Assembly: GCA_020086605.1 (NCBI GenBank) | Contig: JACBWW010000015.1 | Span: 13,380,390-13,444,389 of the forward strand | DNA length: 64,000 nt | Reading direction: 5' to 3' | Origin: Lanius collurio | Taxonomy: Eukaryota > Chordata > Aves > Passeriformes > Laniidae | In this document: piece after piece, positions 38,470 through 52,800 of the stretch | Numbering within the stretch: the first letter of the stretch is position 1 | How the letters are laid out: each line of letters begins with the position of its first letter | Program-made: the position numbers and the translations under genes | Notes under the pieces: generated by a model | The model's input: the letters and a program-made list of their open reading frames with translations, nothing else | Told to the model about the DNA's origin: nothing | Databases searched by the model: none

Positions 38470-38720
38470 CCTAAACTGCTCTGTGTACTGAAGAAGAAAG
38501 GATAGTAAATATTTTTATTTCAAAAAGCAATGTTACCATTGCGGTATCAATCAAGTGCTAGGTAATTAAAAAAATACGCTGACATGCTCTGTCCTTTCCT
38601 TGCCCTGCTCTGCCTACATTTTTTAGCACATACAGTGCATCCACTTGAAAGCGTGGTGGATCCTTGCACACAGCAGGATTTTGCAGTCTCCTGCGGGACC
38701 CACCATGTTACAATAGCGTT

Positions 38721-38817
38721 CAAAGCTTTATAAGCTTCATTTAGTTTCAGCAAGCCTGTTGGAGCATTGTCTGTGCTTAAAGAGGCATTTAAAACTAAAG
38801 CGAAGCTTTGAAAGCTT
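38721..38817. repeat. Imperfect inverted repeat with HindIII-like cores
   Basis: The left arm (38721-38745, two AAGCTT cores then ATTTAGT) is roughly complementary to the right arm (38794-38817, ACTAAAG then two AAGCTT cores), separated by about 48 bases. Confidence 0.6.
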
Positions 38818-41800
38818 CAGAGACAATGACGCTGGACTCCCTAAACCCATGAGTTCACTGCACGGTTTGAAGTGATGGCATCACGTAGGAAACATGACAC
38901 GCTGCTCTGAGAGCCTGGCAGTGTCCAGGCACAAAGGCGGGGGGGACGCAAAATCTGGGGTGCACATCAAGTTTTTACCACTGAAGGTCACGCCTGGACC
39001 GAGGAGAAGAAAAGCATTCTAACTTTTTTCCTGCCTTTGAGATTTGTACCTATGCATATCTGCTCTCTCATTCCATAATGATTTCTAAGCCGTGGCTATG
39101 TGTGTCTCTAAGCTGCTATGAATAAAAGAAAACAACAGCCAGAGCACACACAATAAAAACAAGGGGGGATGCAGCAGCCATGCCTCCATGAGATGCCCAG
39201 CTTTTGGTCTAAGTGGTTTGCACATCCCTGGACTGTGCAAAAGGCAGCATTTAATGCAGAACTATGCTACCTACAAGCTAAGGGAAAGAGCAGTAAAACA
39301 GGCACCAGTAAAACTGTAGTTTCCCAAACAGGCACTCATTTTTCAATGAACAGCCCTGCTTGTCATCATTTCTAGGCAAGGGCATGCAATTTGTATAAAC
39401 ACAGTGAGAAACTGCATTAGTAACATCTCAAGGCGAGAGGAAAAGATCCTCTTGAGTCCCAAAAATAAGCATCCACCCTACCCATGGCACCTCGCTCAGG
39501 TGGTAAAGGTTACAGGTATTCTTGGCTTGCAGTGGCAAAAAGTTCCTGCTCCTGCCTTGCCAGGTTTCCCTGGCAAATACCCCAGTACTCTTGATCACCA
39601 GGGACTATGACAAGGAGAGGGAGACCCACACAAAAATAGCAATGATCCATATAAGACAGCACCTTTGTAGATCAAGTCAGGTACAGGATGCCCATAAGTA
39701 GATGGAAACAAACAGGTATAATAAATATCAGCTTTATAAAAAGCCATGGTGCCTGAGCAGGTTTAGAAATAAAACAGTAAAATAGGATTTTACAGCATGG
39801 CAAATGCTGTTCAGTAAAAGCTGGGCACACCTTGGCAGCACTTGGAGAGCTGTGTCATGTCTTGCAGGGAGCATCTCATTTGTAAGACCACAGTGTTTCA
39901 CTGGGGCACAGCTGCAGGCAAAGCTCAATGGGCTGGAAAAGGACATGGTGTGAGCCATGGCAGAGTTACCATGTGCTTCATTTTCAATTTTGATAGCTGC
40001 AGAAGGTTTTAATGGGGGTAAAATATAGTCTTATTTAACCTCAGTCCTCAGCACAGTGGAGCCATTTTTCACTGCAACTGAAAATAATGAACATAAGCTA
40101 GTTGGAGGCAGATAATGGGCATGGGAAATTTGAGCTCGAAGGGTTGAAGCCTGGTCAAAGTGCAAAGCAACCAGAATCAGTTTAGTACCACAGTATGTCA
40201 GAAAAAAAAAGCATAGCTGTCAAGAATGCAGCACTTCCACATGTGTGCAGATGCTCTTGAGGGAGGAAAACGCATTGATGACATTGAAAAAACATAGCAC
40301 AAAAGTAAAACACATTTCAAAATACACCCAAATTGGAAACACTACTGTTAGAAGCTTACTAAAACAGTAAAATATTGCTGTAGCTCTTTTTTTTTTAAGT
40401 CCTGAAGTGTTACTATAACAAAAATAAACATGCTGATGAAATACAAGAGAACAGCAATGCCAAACTCCTGGAAAAGTGAATGGCAAATTTGCCAGAGCCG
40501 TGCTTCCAAAACTGGTTGTGCAGCCCAGGATCCAATGTTAATGGGTCACAGATGTTCTCCTTTTATAAAAAGAAGTTGAATGTGTTTATTTCTTTCATGG
40601 TGCCGGCCAGAGGGCAGCTAGGGGAGCAATTGGAAACCTGTGAGTTGCAGTTACTTGATTGAATAATCTGTTTGAAAAAAAAAATGCTGCCGTGCAAAAT
40701 TATCCTCCCCCCTCCGCCACCTCTCTGCCAGTTTTGACAGCACATAAGAGTTTCACTTCCATCCAAAACTGAGAGGGAAATTTAGGTAACGCAGAACAAC
40801 GTAATGTGCACAGTCTGTGAAGTACCAGGGATTTTTCATGCCACAGTCCTAAGGCCACCTCTTTTTTTACTCCATCAAAGAACCCAGAGGTCTGGCTGCT
40901 GCCCAACTTGGTGCCAGGGCATCAGGATGTACACACAGGTCAGGCTCCCCAACTGGAGACAGGCTCCCTGCCTGCTGTGTGAGAGGTGCCATGAGGAGGG
41001 ATGACCTCTGGGCATGGCCTGAAGGCTCACCTATCTGCAGACAGCTTGTGTAGCTGCAGCCACCAGTTTCTCACCAAGTGCCCTCCCCCAGTACCTAGCT
41101 CTTTCCTCCTTTAGGGAAAAGAAAAGCCACAGTATAACAAAGGAGAAAATAAATCCCTCCCTGAAAACAAGGAATGCTATTACAAAGCCTTCCTGACCAC
41201 CCCAAAGCATTGGCATTTAACAACACTCATGTCAGGGCTGGTTTTAATGGAGGAGGAGGAGAAGCACTGCCTTGCACTCAGGCTGCATGGGCAGCAGTGG
41301 TGTGGGTGACAGGATACTTAGAGCATACAACTCAAGCAACATGGGGAGAAGAAAGCTGATGGTTCCCATACTCAACCCACAGCATGAAGAGTCCTTTCTG
41401 GCCACTTACACCACAGGGCTGTAAAATCCTAGTTGAGTATCTCATGGCAGTCCTACACTACAGGGTTCTGAAGTCCTCTCCAGGGGCTCAGCTCCATCAC
41501 CCCTGAAGTCAAATACCATGTGTGAATGCAGGATGGTTCTGCAGGTGTGGCAGGTTTGGGTGCCCAGCTACAAACAAGCTTTCCTCCAAAGCACAAAACA
41601 TACATGAACCCCGACCCTGCTGACCTGGAACTGAGTGGTACCCACAGGACAGCTCAGCCAAGGGTGGGGAGGCAATGTCTTGGCCTGGGACAGAAGGCAC
41701 ATGACCCCCCTCACCTGAAATGGTCTGGTTGCTGAAGGAGTCTCTGCAGAAGGCCATGTCATGTGGCAGACCCCAGAGCACTACAGGGACCAGGGAGGCC

Positions 41801-43837
41801 CAAGCTGTTCTGGGACTAACTGAAAGAGCAATTTTTTTTTTCTCTTATTCCTATAGACAGGAATCAGCCTAGATATTTACAACCTTCTAATCTACTTTCA
41901 AATGCTGCCTAGAAAAGCACTGCAGAAAAATCAGGTGATCTGGACATTTTGAAGACTTGTTTTATTTCCCAGAGAGCAATTTTAGGTTCGTTCTCTTCTT
42001 TTCACAGAACATCTGCAACTCCCTGCAACTGTAATTGCTATCATTGTCTTTTCAAAATGACACTTGTACAGCCTCCTTCCAAATAATTGCAGGAACTTTC
42101 TGTTCATTAAGGGAGCATATTTTCAATGCACAGGTCTTCACCTCACAGCACCTCTGCCCTTTCCCCAGGGAGGTGCAAGAATTCAGCTGCTGTACTGACA
42201 TCCCAAGGGCTGTGGCCCTTTGCTCACCAGCTATTCCCAGTGGCATGGCACTCACAGCTGGACAGGAAGCAGCACAGCTCCAGCACAATCTGGATGAGAA
42301 GCCATGCAAATCATCAGCCAAAGGAGCTGGGTGCCTCATTCTTCACCTGCTGTGCCAAAAATGTACTCTGCCAGGTGCCTGAAGGCCATGCAGGGCTGCT
42401 TTTCCAAACCTATTGTATGCTGAGTGACATTCAAATGAAATGCAACTATGGTGCTCCTCTACAGGCCTTGATCAAACATCAGACCTCTGAAAACAACACA
42501 TCTGCCCTAGGAAATACATTTTGGTTATTGTAATAAATTACATTTTTATATCCAAAATCTGTTTCGTTTCCAGCAAGAAATCAGAAGATGGCTAACATGA
42601 AATATTCAGATTCTGCCATAATAGCTATCTTGTGGCTGGATAAATGCACAAGGGTATGGACTTTCTTTAGGATACTGAAGATAGCCCTAAAAATAGGTTA
42701 AAAATAGTATGTTGTGTTTCTGTGTAAGACTGTTACCCTTTTACCATTCAGAACTCCAGCTTTGCTCTCAGCTTTCTGAAGCATTATTCCTTATGCTGCT
42801 GACTGCACACTTGCACTTACATGTTTTCTTATTTTTTGGCTCAGTGGAGCAAGCAGTCAGCTTTTCCCTCATTCCTGAGGGATATCAGGTTACAATGAAT
42901 GTTGTTCTGCTATTATATACTTACCCAGTGGCGTATTAAAAATGCATATTTTCCATTTGATTTTTCTCCTTGCCAGAGTCAGGTTTAAGGCCACTTTTCT
43001 TCTCCCACTTGCTAGGTACTGTTAACAAGCCACTAGCTTATTCCCAGGTGTAAAAAGGCAGGCAACAATACATGCTCTGTTTAACCCCAGCTGGGGATAT
43101 AGTCCCTGCACCAGTTCATTTAAACTAAGGAAATTTACAGTGCATCTGTGCAGCTAAACTTCTTTTGAGTGTATTAATTTTTGGAGAAGTAGGAGAAAGA
43201 TGTAGGGATGGAGGCTGCCTGGTGATGGGACAGCCTCCTGCAGCTGTGTGCACGCCACACATTCACAGTGCAGGTCCCAGAGGGTCTCAAGTCCCTGCTG
43301 GTGGGCGCTATGTCCCCCCTCTGCCCTGCCCCTGGGCCACATGGGAGCCGGCTGACAAGTGAGAGGCCACGGATGAGCACTGCTGCTGAAGCTCTGGGGC
43401 ACCTTGAGGGCCCTGTCACTCACAGTTTTATTCCAACTTTGAGATCGATTCAGTTATTGAAATTGACCAGCAAATTCAAAACAAATACAGCCAGAAATAC
43501 AGTGCAGACTTGTTAGAGCTGTGTGCTGGAGCCTGTGGGACAGGGAATTTCCTTGCCCACCACTAGTATTGCTTGGTTTAGCAGTTTCATCTAAATCCCT
43601 GAAGAATAAAACCAGGATAGAATCCCATTGGATGGTTTGACTCCCCACGGGCATTATCCAGCACTGCTCCAGCAGCCTGCACTGCCATGCAGCTGCCCAG
43701 AGCCCTGCATCTGGCACAACAAGAAGCCCAAATGCCACAGTGCCAACATCTGCCCATGTTTTCCCTTCAGGTGCTTCATGCTATGGAGGGGTGGTTGGTT
43801 CATCAACTCAGCATTCCCAGGTTGAGGTACTGCAAAC

Positions 43838-43888
43838 ACATGGGGTAGCCTCAGTACCTTCCAAGGACATGGGGTAACCCCAGTACCT
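43838..43888. repeat. Short direct repeat, two 22-base copies
   Basis: ACATGGGGTAGCCTCAGTAC at 43838 recurs with two mismatches at 43867 (29-base period). An AGGTACTG (43825-43832) upstream is the inverse of the CAGTACCT that ends each copy. Confidence 0.8.
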
Positions 43889-46800
43889 CGTTCTCAGTCT
43901 CCAAGCTCTTGAGGTCCACAAGCACATCCGTGTGCACTCATCAGTACAACAAAACACCCAACTGACTTTTTTTTCTGGTTCACAGTTAGGTTAAAGACTT
44001 TGAATAATTAAGTAGAACTGATGCTAAGAATATTCTTTTACAGATACGCTAGAAACTGGTAGCATAAGAATTTCAAGAGGCAATTTAAGCACTATCACCA
44101 TTCCCTGAAACACCAAGGGAAGGGATGCAACAGTTTTTCCTGCAGCAAAAAAGGGTGAAAGGTTCAGCCTGAAAATACATTTGTGGTCTGGTAACTGCCA
44201 TGTGTAAAGAGCATGAACTAGAGGATTACACAGACAGAGAGGGACAGTAAATCTTACGGATGTAAAAGCATGTTACCACTCAAGCTAGAAATACTGCTTA
44301 AAGGAATTATATTGTCTGTTGGCTTATTTAATTTGCTCTTAATTGAGCATATAAAGAAACAGATCACTACTCAATGCAGACTTCTGATTTGGTGCCTCAC
44401 TGCTTGGATTTGTCTGTGGCCATACAATTATGGATGATCAAAATCAATTAAATGCATTCACTAAGTAATCACCTTAGCAACAGAAAAAAAAAATTAAAAA
44501 GTCAAAAAAGACATAAGAGAAGATGTTCTGAAATTATTTATATATCTATATTCTAATATGACACGTAATAGCAATGACAGGCTGATATTTCTAAAAGGTC
44601 ATTTTTTTTTGTGCAAGTAACCAGAAAAACATGAAGTAAGATGAAAAAAACAGAATATTGTATTTCCCACAATTCACAGTCCCAAGAACTAGAGGTTAAG
44701 AGTTTGCATGGATATACTCTAACTCCACCCACAAAAGGACACATGTTTTATACCACCTCGTAAGTCTTCACCTGGAGAGCTAGGCTATCTTCCTTAGCTT
44801 TATCCAAATCTAAGCATTCAATTCCACCCATTTGGGAAAAATTTCAAGATTTTCTTTATTATACTTAGCTTGATGAGCACGTGAAAACAGAGGATGCTTA
44901 ATGCAACTTCCTCAAGGAAGAGTGGAAACTCACCTCTAAGTCTCCTGGGAAACACTCCCATTGCAATCAAGAGAATGTGGGAAAAAGCATAATGGACTAA
45001 ACTGGAAACCTGGCTTGTTTCAATTTCTGCTTTAAGTAGTTGAAGGTTATGCATCTGTCTTTCAAAAGCATTAAATGTGGATAAGACTGATTCTCAAACT
45101 GGAACAGGACATGAGACTGTCAATTCCAAAAACAGGTATTCTGAAAAAAATAATCTGCTTTGCTGCTGATCTATGTTGAGACCTCAGATCCTGTCCGATG
45201 TATTTTGGGCTCAAGAAACAGTAGTAAGCAAATTATATTCATCTAGTTTGCATACTCCTGCTGAATTCAAAACTAGGCTCAACTGCTCCTGTAGTAAAGG
45301 ATGTTTTACAATCCTGCTGTCTTTAACAACAGAAAACTTAAGTGGAAAAAAACCCTCAAAAATCTCCCTTATCTATTTTAATCCATCTAGTGGCAAAGAG
45401 ACCGGAGACTGACTCAGACAGATTTTTAGGCTCCCAGTGATTTCAGTAGAATTTGGTCTCCTGAAAAGCTCTGAAGAGACACAGATGCCCAAACGTCTCA
45501 CATGGCATTTAGCACAGCTGTACTCTGAACCCCCAGGGATGTCCAAGCAGATGCTGAAATACGCTCAATAACCTGCCTGGGGGCCAGGAGCAAAAGATGC
45601 TGTATTGTGTTTAAAGCATGCCAGGAGATCTTCAGTTGAGAAAATACACTGTGGGGTAAGATTGTTCCCTATGTTTGCAGGTAAGAGAAAGGGTAAAAGT
45701 AAAATGTAATTAATTTCAAGGAAAAAAATCAGCAATACTTGTTTATGGTGCTTATGGAAAGATATGGCTGGTTCAGGCTGGTCCCTTCCATAGGCCAAGC
45801 TGCAATACAACTGTACTTTAAGTGGCATTTGAAGCCACTTTTCCCACAAAAGCACATTTTCCACAAAAGCTTTTCAGTCTTGAAGCCACCTGATGTTGCA
45901 GAGGCTACTTTTCCCCACAGTGGGCTAAAGCTGCCTCTTACATCTCGTTTTGACACTAACAGCTGTTTCTGCAGCAAGACATTACAACACACGCAGAGTT
46001 TAGGGCTTGTTTGCTGAGTCTCTGCACCACTGACCTCCGAGCAATCACAAGTTGTCCTCAAGAGAAGCTCCACACTGTACCACATATCACTGGGCTCTGC
46101 CTTGGCATCCAGTGCTCTGACTGAAAGGCATCCTGGGGCTGAGCTGTAAATGCAAGGCAGCAACAAAAAGGGAAAGGTGAGATGCTCAATATTCAGCAGC
46201 ATCCTGCATTACCACCTCCCAGACATGCATAGACAGCCCTCCAGCGAAGTTATTCTGTTTTCATAAAAATCAGGTGCAATTCAAGGAGCTTTAGCTGGAA
46301 GGTTAAGAGGGAAGCCACATGCCAAGAAATTCTGGAGCCCAAGTGTCACAGATTTTTATCCCTGAAGCAAAAAGTAATGATTTAAACTCAAAAGGCAGGA
46401 GGGGAAGAAGGAAATTGTAGGGGTGAAACCCTGAGCATCTTGGTGGAGGTGAATGGAGATAAGAATCCTGATTCCCTAGAGGCAAACAGGGTTCAAGCAA
46501 AAAGGGAATTTTACTAGGTTGAATAGAGGATGCCTAAAAAGGAAATTATTTTCCTCCTTTTCATCGATAGAAAGATTGTTCCAGTGACAAGAGTTACCAT
46601 GGAAACCAATTTTGAGAATAACAAGAAAGCATTTATGGTACAGAGCTTATTTTAAAGGATGGTAAACCAGCAGTATCCCATTCCCCTAACTGAACTGATA
46701 ACCTGACCAGATGACCCACAGAACTGAAACAACACATTTTAAAGTGGCATGGAATGGCAGCACTAAATGGAACAGCCACAGCTTCCTAGTGCTGCGGTTT

Positions 46801-49800
46801 TATGACCTTCAAAGCTATAGCTATGGGACTCAAAATTTTCTCCCAGGATGCAGCTTTCGCCAGGCTGACTGGCACCATAGCTCTCAGCACACGAGGCGAG
46901 TACCTCTGCTCAAGTTAGTTCATTCAGGCTGTCCTTTTCTTCTGTCATTCAGTTCTACTGTGAAGGAGGCAGTTTTTTCCCCTGGAAGACTGAAAATGCA
47001 AGGGCACGTGGGACTTGCTGAATCTCGGAAGGCAGCATTCCTGCTGCCTTTAGAGTCACAGATTTTACTCTTTCCTGTGGCTGCTGCACAGACTGGGGAA
47101 ACCAAGGAATGCCTGCTACCCAAGGTAGGGGAGGGAGGAGTGATCCTTAGGATCTCTCTCAACATCATGTTAAGATGTTGACTTCAGAGTAGAAGTCATG
47201 ACGCTTTTTTCTTCCACTCATCTTCAGTCTTTGGTCTGCTTTGCATTTATTTTTATTGCTTCTCCTTGCACTATGAAGGCTAAGGGATGGGAGACTTGCC
47301 ACAGACTTGAAAAGAGAAATACATGAACATGAGCTCTAAAATAAAGGGAATAATGTTCTACTGGCACTGCCACAAATATTTTTCATGCAAGGCTATCAAG
47401 AGCTTTCCAGTGTCCCAGACAGGAGGCTGTTCTGTGCACACCAGCAGCCAAGGAGCAGTATCTCTGCTCACAGCCACCCACAGCACTGGAGAACAACCTC
47501 GCTGCCCTGACTGCCGGGCCAGCCTCTAACGGCTCAAACCCAAGATAAGATGACACCTGTCAGGTGGAGCAAAGACAAGAGGCAAACCCCAGGCTTGATG
47601 AGAAAATAGTCACTTAATCAGATCCTGATGCTTTTTGAAGTACTCAGAAATCAAGCAAGCTGTAAGGACTTCATTGCAGAAATGTTTCCTTTTCAAGAAG
47701 ACAAAACCTTCTGAGCAGAATCACTCTGGTGGCTTCTTGGCAAAACTTTTTTCATTTTGGTAAAAGCTAAGGCCATGTGTCTGACTGTCACTGCTGTTGT
47801 TCATACAAGAGGTGACGGAACTGTGCAATTAGCATTGGCATGGTGTATGAAACTAAAGCCTCTGAAATATGTTACCTTGAAAAAAATTACATTATAAAAG
47901 TAGGCAGCATGACAGCAAAGGGTTTCTTTCGGTAACTCCATAATACACCTGATAAACCCGGTCCTTTGAATTTTTTTATTTAATTGTGAACTATTGCTTA
48001 CACTATTGCATACTCGTTTATGATGTAAAAGCACCTATATTAGAGTAAAACTATGCACCACTCATTTGCCAAGATAAGCATTTGTTAGGGTAAATCTGTC
48101 AAAAGTAAAGTTTTCTAGAAGAGCACAGAGGGGAACTGCTATCAAAGGTAGATCTCAGCATAGATCTTACTTGTGCTTTTTAAGCAGTGAACCCTCCTCC
48201 CGCTGGTCCTAATTCAGGATGGAGACATACTATGCAACAATAATAACAGTAAAAAGGCAAAAAAACCTCAGCAAAAACTCGTTGCTGTTGTTTTTTCTGT
48301 CTGCTCCCTGTCAAAAGCTGGTTGATCCATTTGGCAAGTTGGTATAGAAAATCAAATCAGGAATCAATATTTTCATTTAATGGTTTTCCGATTTGGGAAG
48401 TTGGTTCAGACAACACCCTCTCAGTGGGCTCAAGACTGACAAGGCAAAAGTTTAAAAATAATCAAAAAATTTGACAATAAATTCCCTTTTTTTCATTTCC
48501 CCATGTTCCTATCTAGTTATCAGTCAAATTTGCATATCAGTAAAGGCTGTTTAACAGGAAATTCTCTCTGCTCCAGTAACTAACATAAGCATTGAAGAAA
48601 GAATAAGAATGAAAACACACAACCCCAAAATACAGATTTATATCATGCCTACTTGAAAGAGTGAAGACATGTGTCCTACCCAGACATGCACAGTTCTCCT
48701 AGGTTTGTATAATCTTTTAATGATTTAAACAGTTAACTGACAAGGAAAGGGCTCCTGGACTTTTCTGTTGTTGAATAAAAAGACAGCTTCAATAATGTGA
48801 TATCCAATTTTGAACATAACATTTTAAACTGGAAGTTTCGACTGTGAATCTATTTTCATTTTTACCACTTCCAATCCAAGGTCAGAACAGTAAACCAGCA
48901 CTTCTGTAACAGCTTAACTTGAAAGTACCAGAAAAAGTTGATGGATTCCAATGATGGATTTGAAGCTGCTTTGTTTAATGCATTTGTTTGAAAAAAAAAT
49001 TACAGTTCACTGAACCTCTGATGGTAGTTACACCAGAAAAGGAACACATCATCCAAGCTTCTTGCCTTTCACCAGAGACTGGTGTTCTGGAGCACTTGGT
49101 ATCATTTTCTTCAGTGTTATTTCTTACATATCCTTTTCAAACAGGTACAGCATCAATGGCCATGGGAATAACAAACAGGTCTCCTGCAGATCCTTTTGAT
49201 TTTTTAATCACTAATCTCAGGAGCTGACTGACTTTTAAAAACATAGTGAAAAGCATATTGCCTAGAATATATTTCAAGAAAGAAAAAGCCTACAGAAGAA
49301 TACAGTTTATTATGATGATCAATTGATGTCCATGCAAAAAAATTAATCAAAAAGCATTTCTGCCACTGGGAGTATGTCTTTGACCAAGTACAGCATAACA
49401 AGGAAAAAAATCTGATTCAATAGATAATTAATTTTTCTGAGAAACTGAAAACAAAGTATGAAAATTTGACTTTTATCTTCCCTGACAAATCCTCCAGAAT
49501 GGTAGGATCAGCCAGACGCATTACTTTGCATGGCTAGTAATGATAATGCAAGAAAACATGATGTTACTGGCTTTTTTACTCTCCTTTTTCTTAGCAGGAA
49601 AAGGAGAGAACACGATCATTTTTCCCACTGTAGACTGCAAAAATCAGAAAAAATATGGTTTTTTTGCATCTCAGCATAAAAATCCCATCTCCAGAATGCC
49701 AGTGAGGTGCATCCTGAAAGAAGAGGACATGATCAAAGGTGTCCAGGCAAAGAGGGGAATCCCTCTACAACACAGCTTCAGTATGCAGGTGGTAACATGG

Positions 49801-52800
49801 GCCCTTTTTAATTTAAACACAACTTCTTCCACCACTGGCTTTCTCTAGAAGCCATAATTTTAAACAGCTTTTCCTTCTGAGCTTCAGCAGCAGCACAGCT
49901 GAAGTTCATCATCTCACCTGAAACAAGGTGCCCCTCGGACGGGTTACAGGATTTAATTTAGCACTGGTTCCAGATCAGTAAGGTTTTTTGGAAAAAAAAG
50001 GATGGAGTATATTTTAAAATGAAGTTTTTCATATGGAAAGGCTCATTGTTTCTCAGAATAACTTGGGTTTTTATCAAATACTGGAAACAGAAAATTGCCC
50101 AGCAGGTTTTGTTTGAAAACTGTTCTTTATATATAAATACCTCAGCAGGAACATTTTCTTCTTAAGGAAAATTTTTCTAACTAGGTTAACGTGTGACCCC
50201 CACGTAGCATCAAAACCGTTAATTCGTGAGGCTTTGTAAGGGAGTCTGAAGTGACCCTGAGAAGTTCAGTGGTGCTTTTGGTGGTGTTCACAGATCTCTT
50301 TGCCCCCTGCTCCTCTTGACATGCAATCTTCCATGCAAACAGTTTAAAGAGACAAGTCCAACACAGAGATAGACGCTTCCCTTTCTGTATGCCTGTGACT
50401 GGAAGGTGTGTGTGCTGACAGCAGTGTCAGCGGGAGGAGGAGTAAGACAGACAACCATCTGTACAGACTGCAGTGCCTCACTTGTTCAGCCTACATGGTT
50501 TTTACAAGCAGATCTAAAAGGGAAATGACAGTGGAGGGGTGGGAGAGAAAACGTAAATGGGACAAGGAGAAAAAGAACCAGAAGAGAAAGGCTATCCCTG
50601 CTGTGAAGGCAGACTCCTTATGCACAAGAATATTTATGCAGGAACTGTGTCTAGATGGCAGCTAATTGCTGCCATCATGGAAGAACCCAGTCATGTGCGT
50701 GACTCGTGATCAGTCAAGGACTTCACTTGTTGAAGTCACACACTCCTTCCCACTGAAAGGATGCACACACCATCCCATCTCAGCCCCAGCAGTGCTGCCA
50801 GACCCTCACATAACACTCCATCACCATCTTTGACATCTTTCCTTTTTCCTCCCACCCCTAGCATGCTCTACCCCTTCTTGGGTCCCTAAAGTGGTAGGTG
50901 GAGAAGGGAAAGCCTGCATTTATCAGGCAGGCAGCCAAACAGAACAGATAAATCATGAGCTTGTACCAGAGCCCCTCATAAACTTAGCTGAAATCACTGG
51001 ATAATTTAAGAACACTGCGAAGGAAAAGGAGAAGATAAACAACAGAAAAATACAATCATACAAACCTCACCTCTACTATGAAAAAGGTGAAGATAAGCAC
51101 CAACCAGATCATCTGGCTGGTGGAAATATGCCTGGGTGACAGAAGGACTCTCTAAGGAGCTCTTGCACTGAAGTTCTTAGTCACCATCACAGACTGTGTG
51201 CCTTTTTCCCTCATTCTCCCAAGAAGTTTCAGTTCCACCTCTGTCACGTGATCACAGCATCACTGTGCCATTTCTGTCAGAATCTGGATTTTCCCTTTTA
51301 AAACACCCCCAAACAGCAATGACATTTTAGATGATGCATTAATGAAAGGCTTAGCACCTGATTTGTCAAAACCTAAACCTTTGCAACTGTTAACACTCTG
51401 CAAGTACCATAAAGGGAATCCTAGAGTTGGTGCTTGGTGTTGTACAGAGCATACAGATGGCAAGTTAAAAGACAAGGAAGAATGGGATGTTTCAGGGCAG
51501 ATATCATCAGCAACTTTCTTTAAACAAGTAAGGTTTCCTAGTAGATCAGGTAGAAATAAATATTTCCTCCTGAATCTATATGGTTTCACAGTGACCAATC
51601 AATATCAGTCCCAAAGAGCAGGCTTGCCCAACACCTCAGCCTAGTATTGCAGAGAGAAACTCTTCATGACATTTTGAAAAACTGGACCTGATACTGTTCC
51701 TGTTACTGTTGAGAGCTACAACTTTGATTTTCACCCATTGCACTAGTAACTGCTTTAAATATAAACCTGAATTGTAGTAAGGGCCTGACCTCCTGACTTA
51801 GCTATAACAGTTGAAAACATTTACCTTACATGGGCAAAAAAACCTATAGGGCACAAGAAAAAAATGAAAAAGAGGAAGACATATACATAAAATAGCTGTG
51901 ACATAACCACAAGAATAACACTCCATTGTTTTCTTGTTAGATTCTTTAGAAATATTTCAGATTCTGTCTCAGGAAAACTCTGAAAATACAAATTGGGACA
52001 CACAATCAGCTTGAGGGGTTTTATTTTTGCTATAGGCTAATAGCAAAAAAATTCTCAGAAGGAAAATAATTTTAACAGTTACTGACTTTTAACTCAGCAG
52101 AACGCAAAAGTCTCAGCTTCTCCTAAAAACTGAAGTGAACACACATCTCAAACCACACAATCCTACATGGTTTCATACTGTGGGATTTAGCAGTCTGCTG
52201 CATATCTTTTTAAGAAAAAAAGCTTCCAAAAGTGAGCAGATGCATCAGTCTCAAAGTATCTTGGAATACAGAAGATACACAAATTGTCTCTTTTCCTCTC
52301 AGAGAGGATCTGGCTTTGCTTTTCCTGTTGAAATTCATATATGCTAAACATTCAGAATCACAAAAAGATAGCACAAAATAAACCTATTCCACTAGAGGAG
52401 TTAAGAATCAGTTTCTGGTAATGTATCACCTCTTCTGTTTCTCTCTTTAGCTGAGAAATTTCTGTTCTGACTGTTCTAAAATTGTGTCCTTACAGAAGCA
52501 GACATATTCTCCCTCCAGATTTGCTAACCAACACCCGGAGACAGAACAGAAAATAGGGTACAATAGTACACCTACATCTGTTCTGTACCTGTAAAACAAA
52601 CCCAAAATTCTACAGAAAATGACATTGCTAGAAATTCCCTGCACTTGAACTACTTGAGTCCAAAGCATAATGGCTGTGTTTGATATTTTTAAAGCTAGCT
52701 CACTGTAGTATCTCTCAGCAAATCTACCTCAAGCACAGTTATTTAGATGGTATTTATTATATTTAGAGGTTTTATTACAGTCCACAGTGCTTTTACCCTA

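Noticed and set aside
40601..40619. CTCF-like sequence containing GGCCAGAGGGCAGC
   Set aside because: The right half fits the CTCF core but the CCA left half is missing. Too weak to call without binding data.
49540..49848. A 102-codon plus-strand frame with an N-terminal hydrophobic stretch resembling a signal peptide
   Set aside because: The rest shows no cysteine or domain pattern and no supporting exon structure. Likely chance in intergenic DNA.
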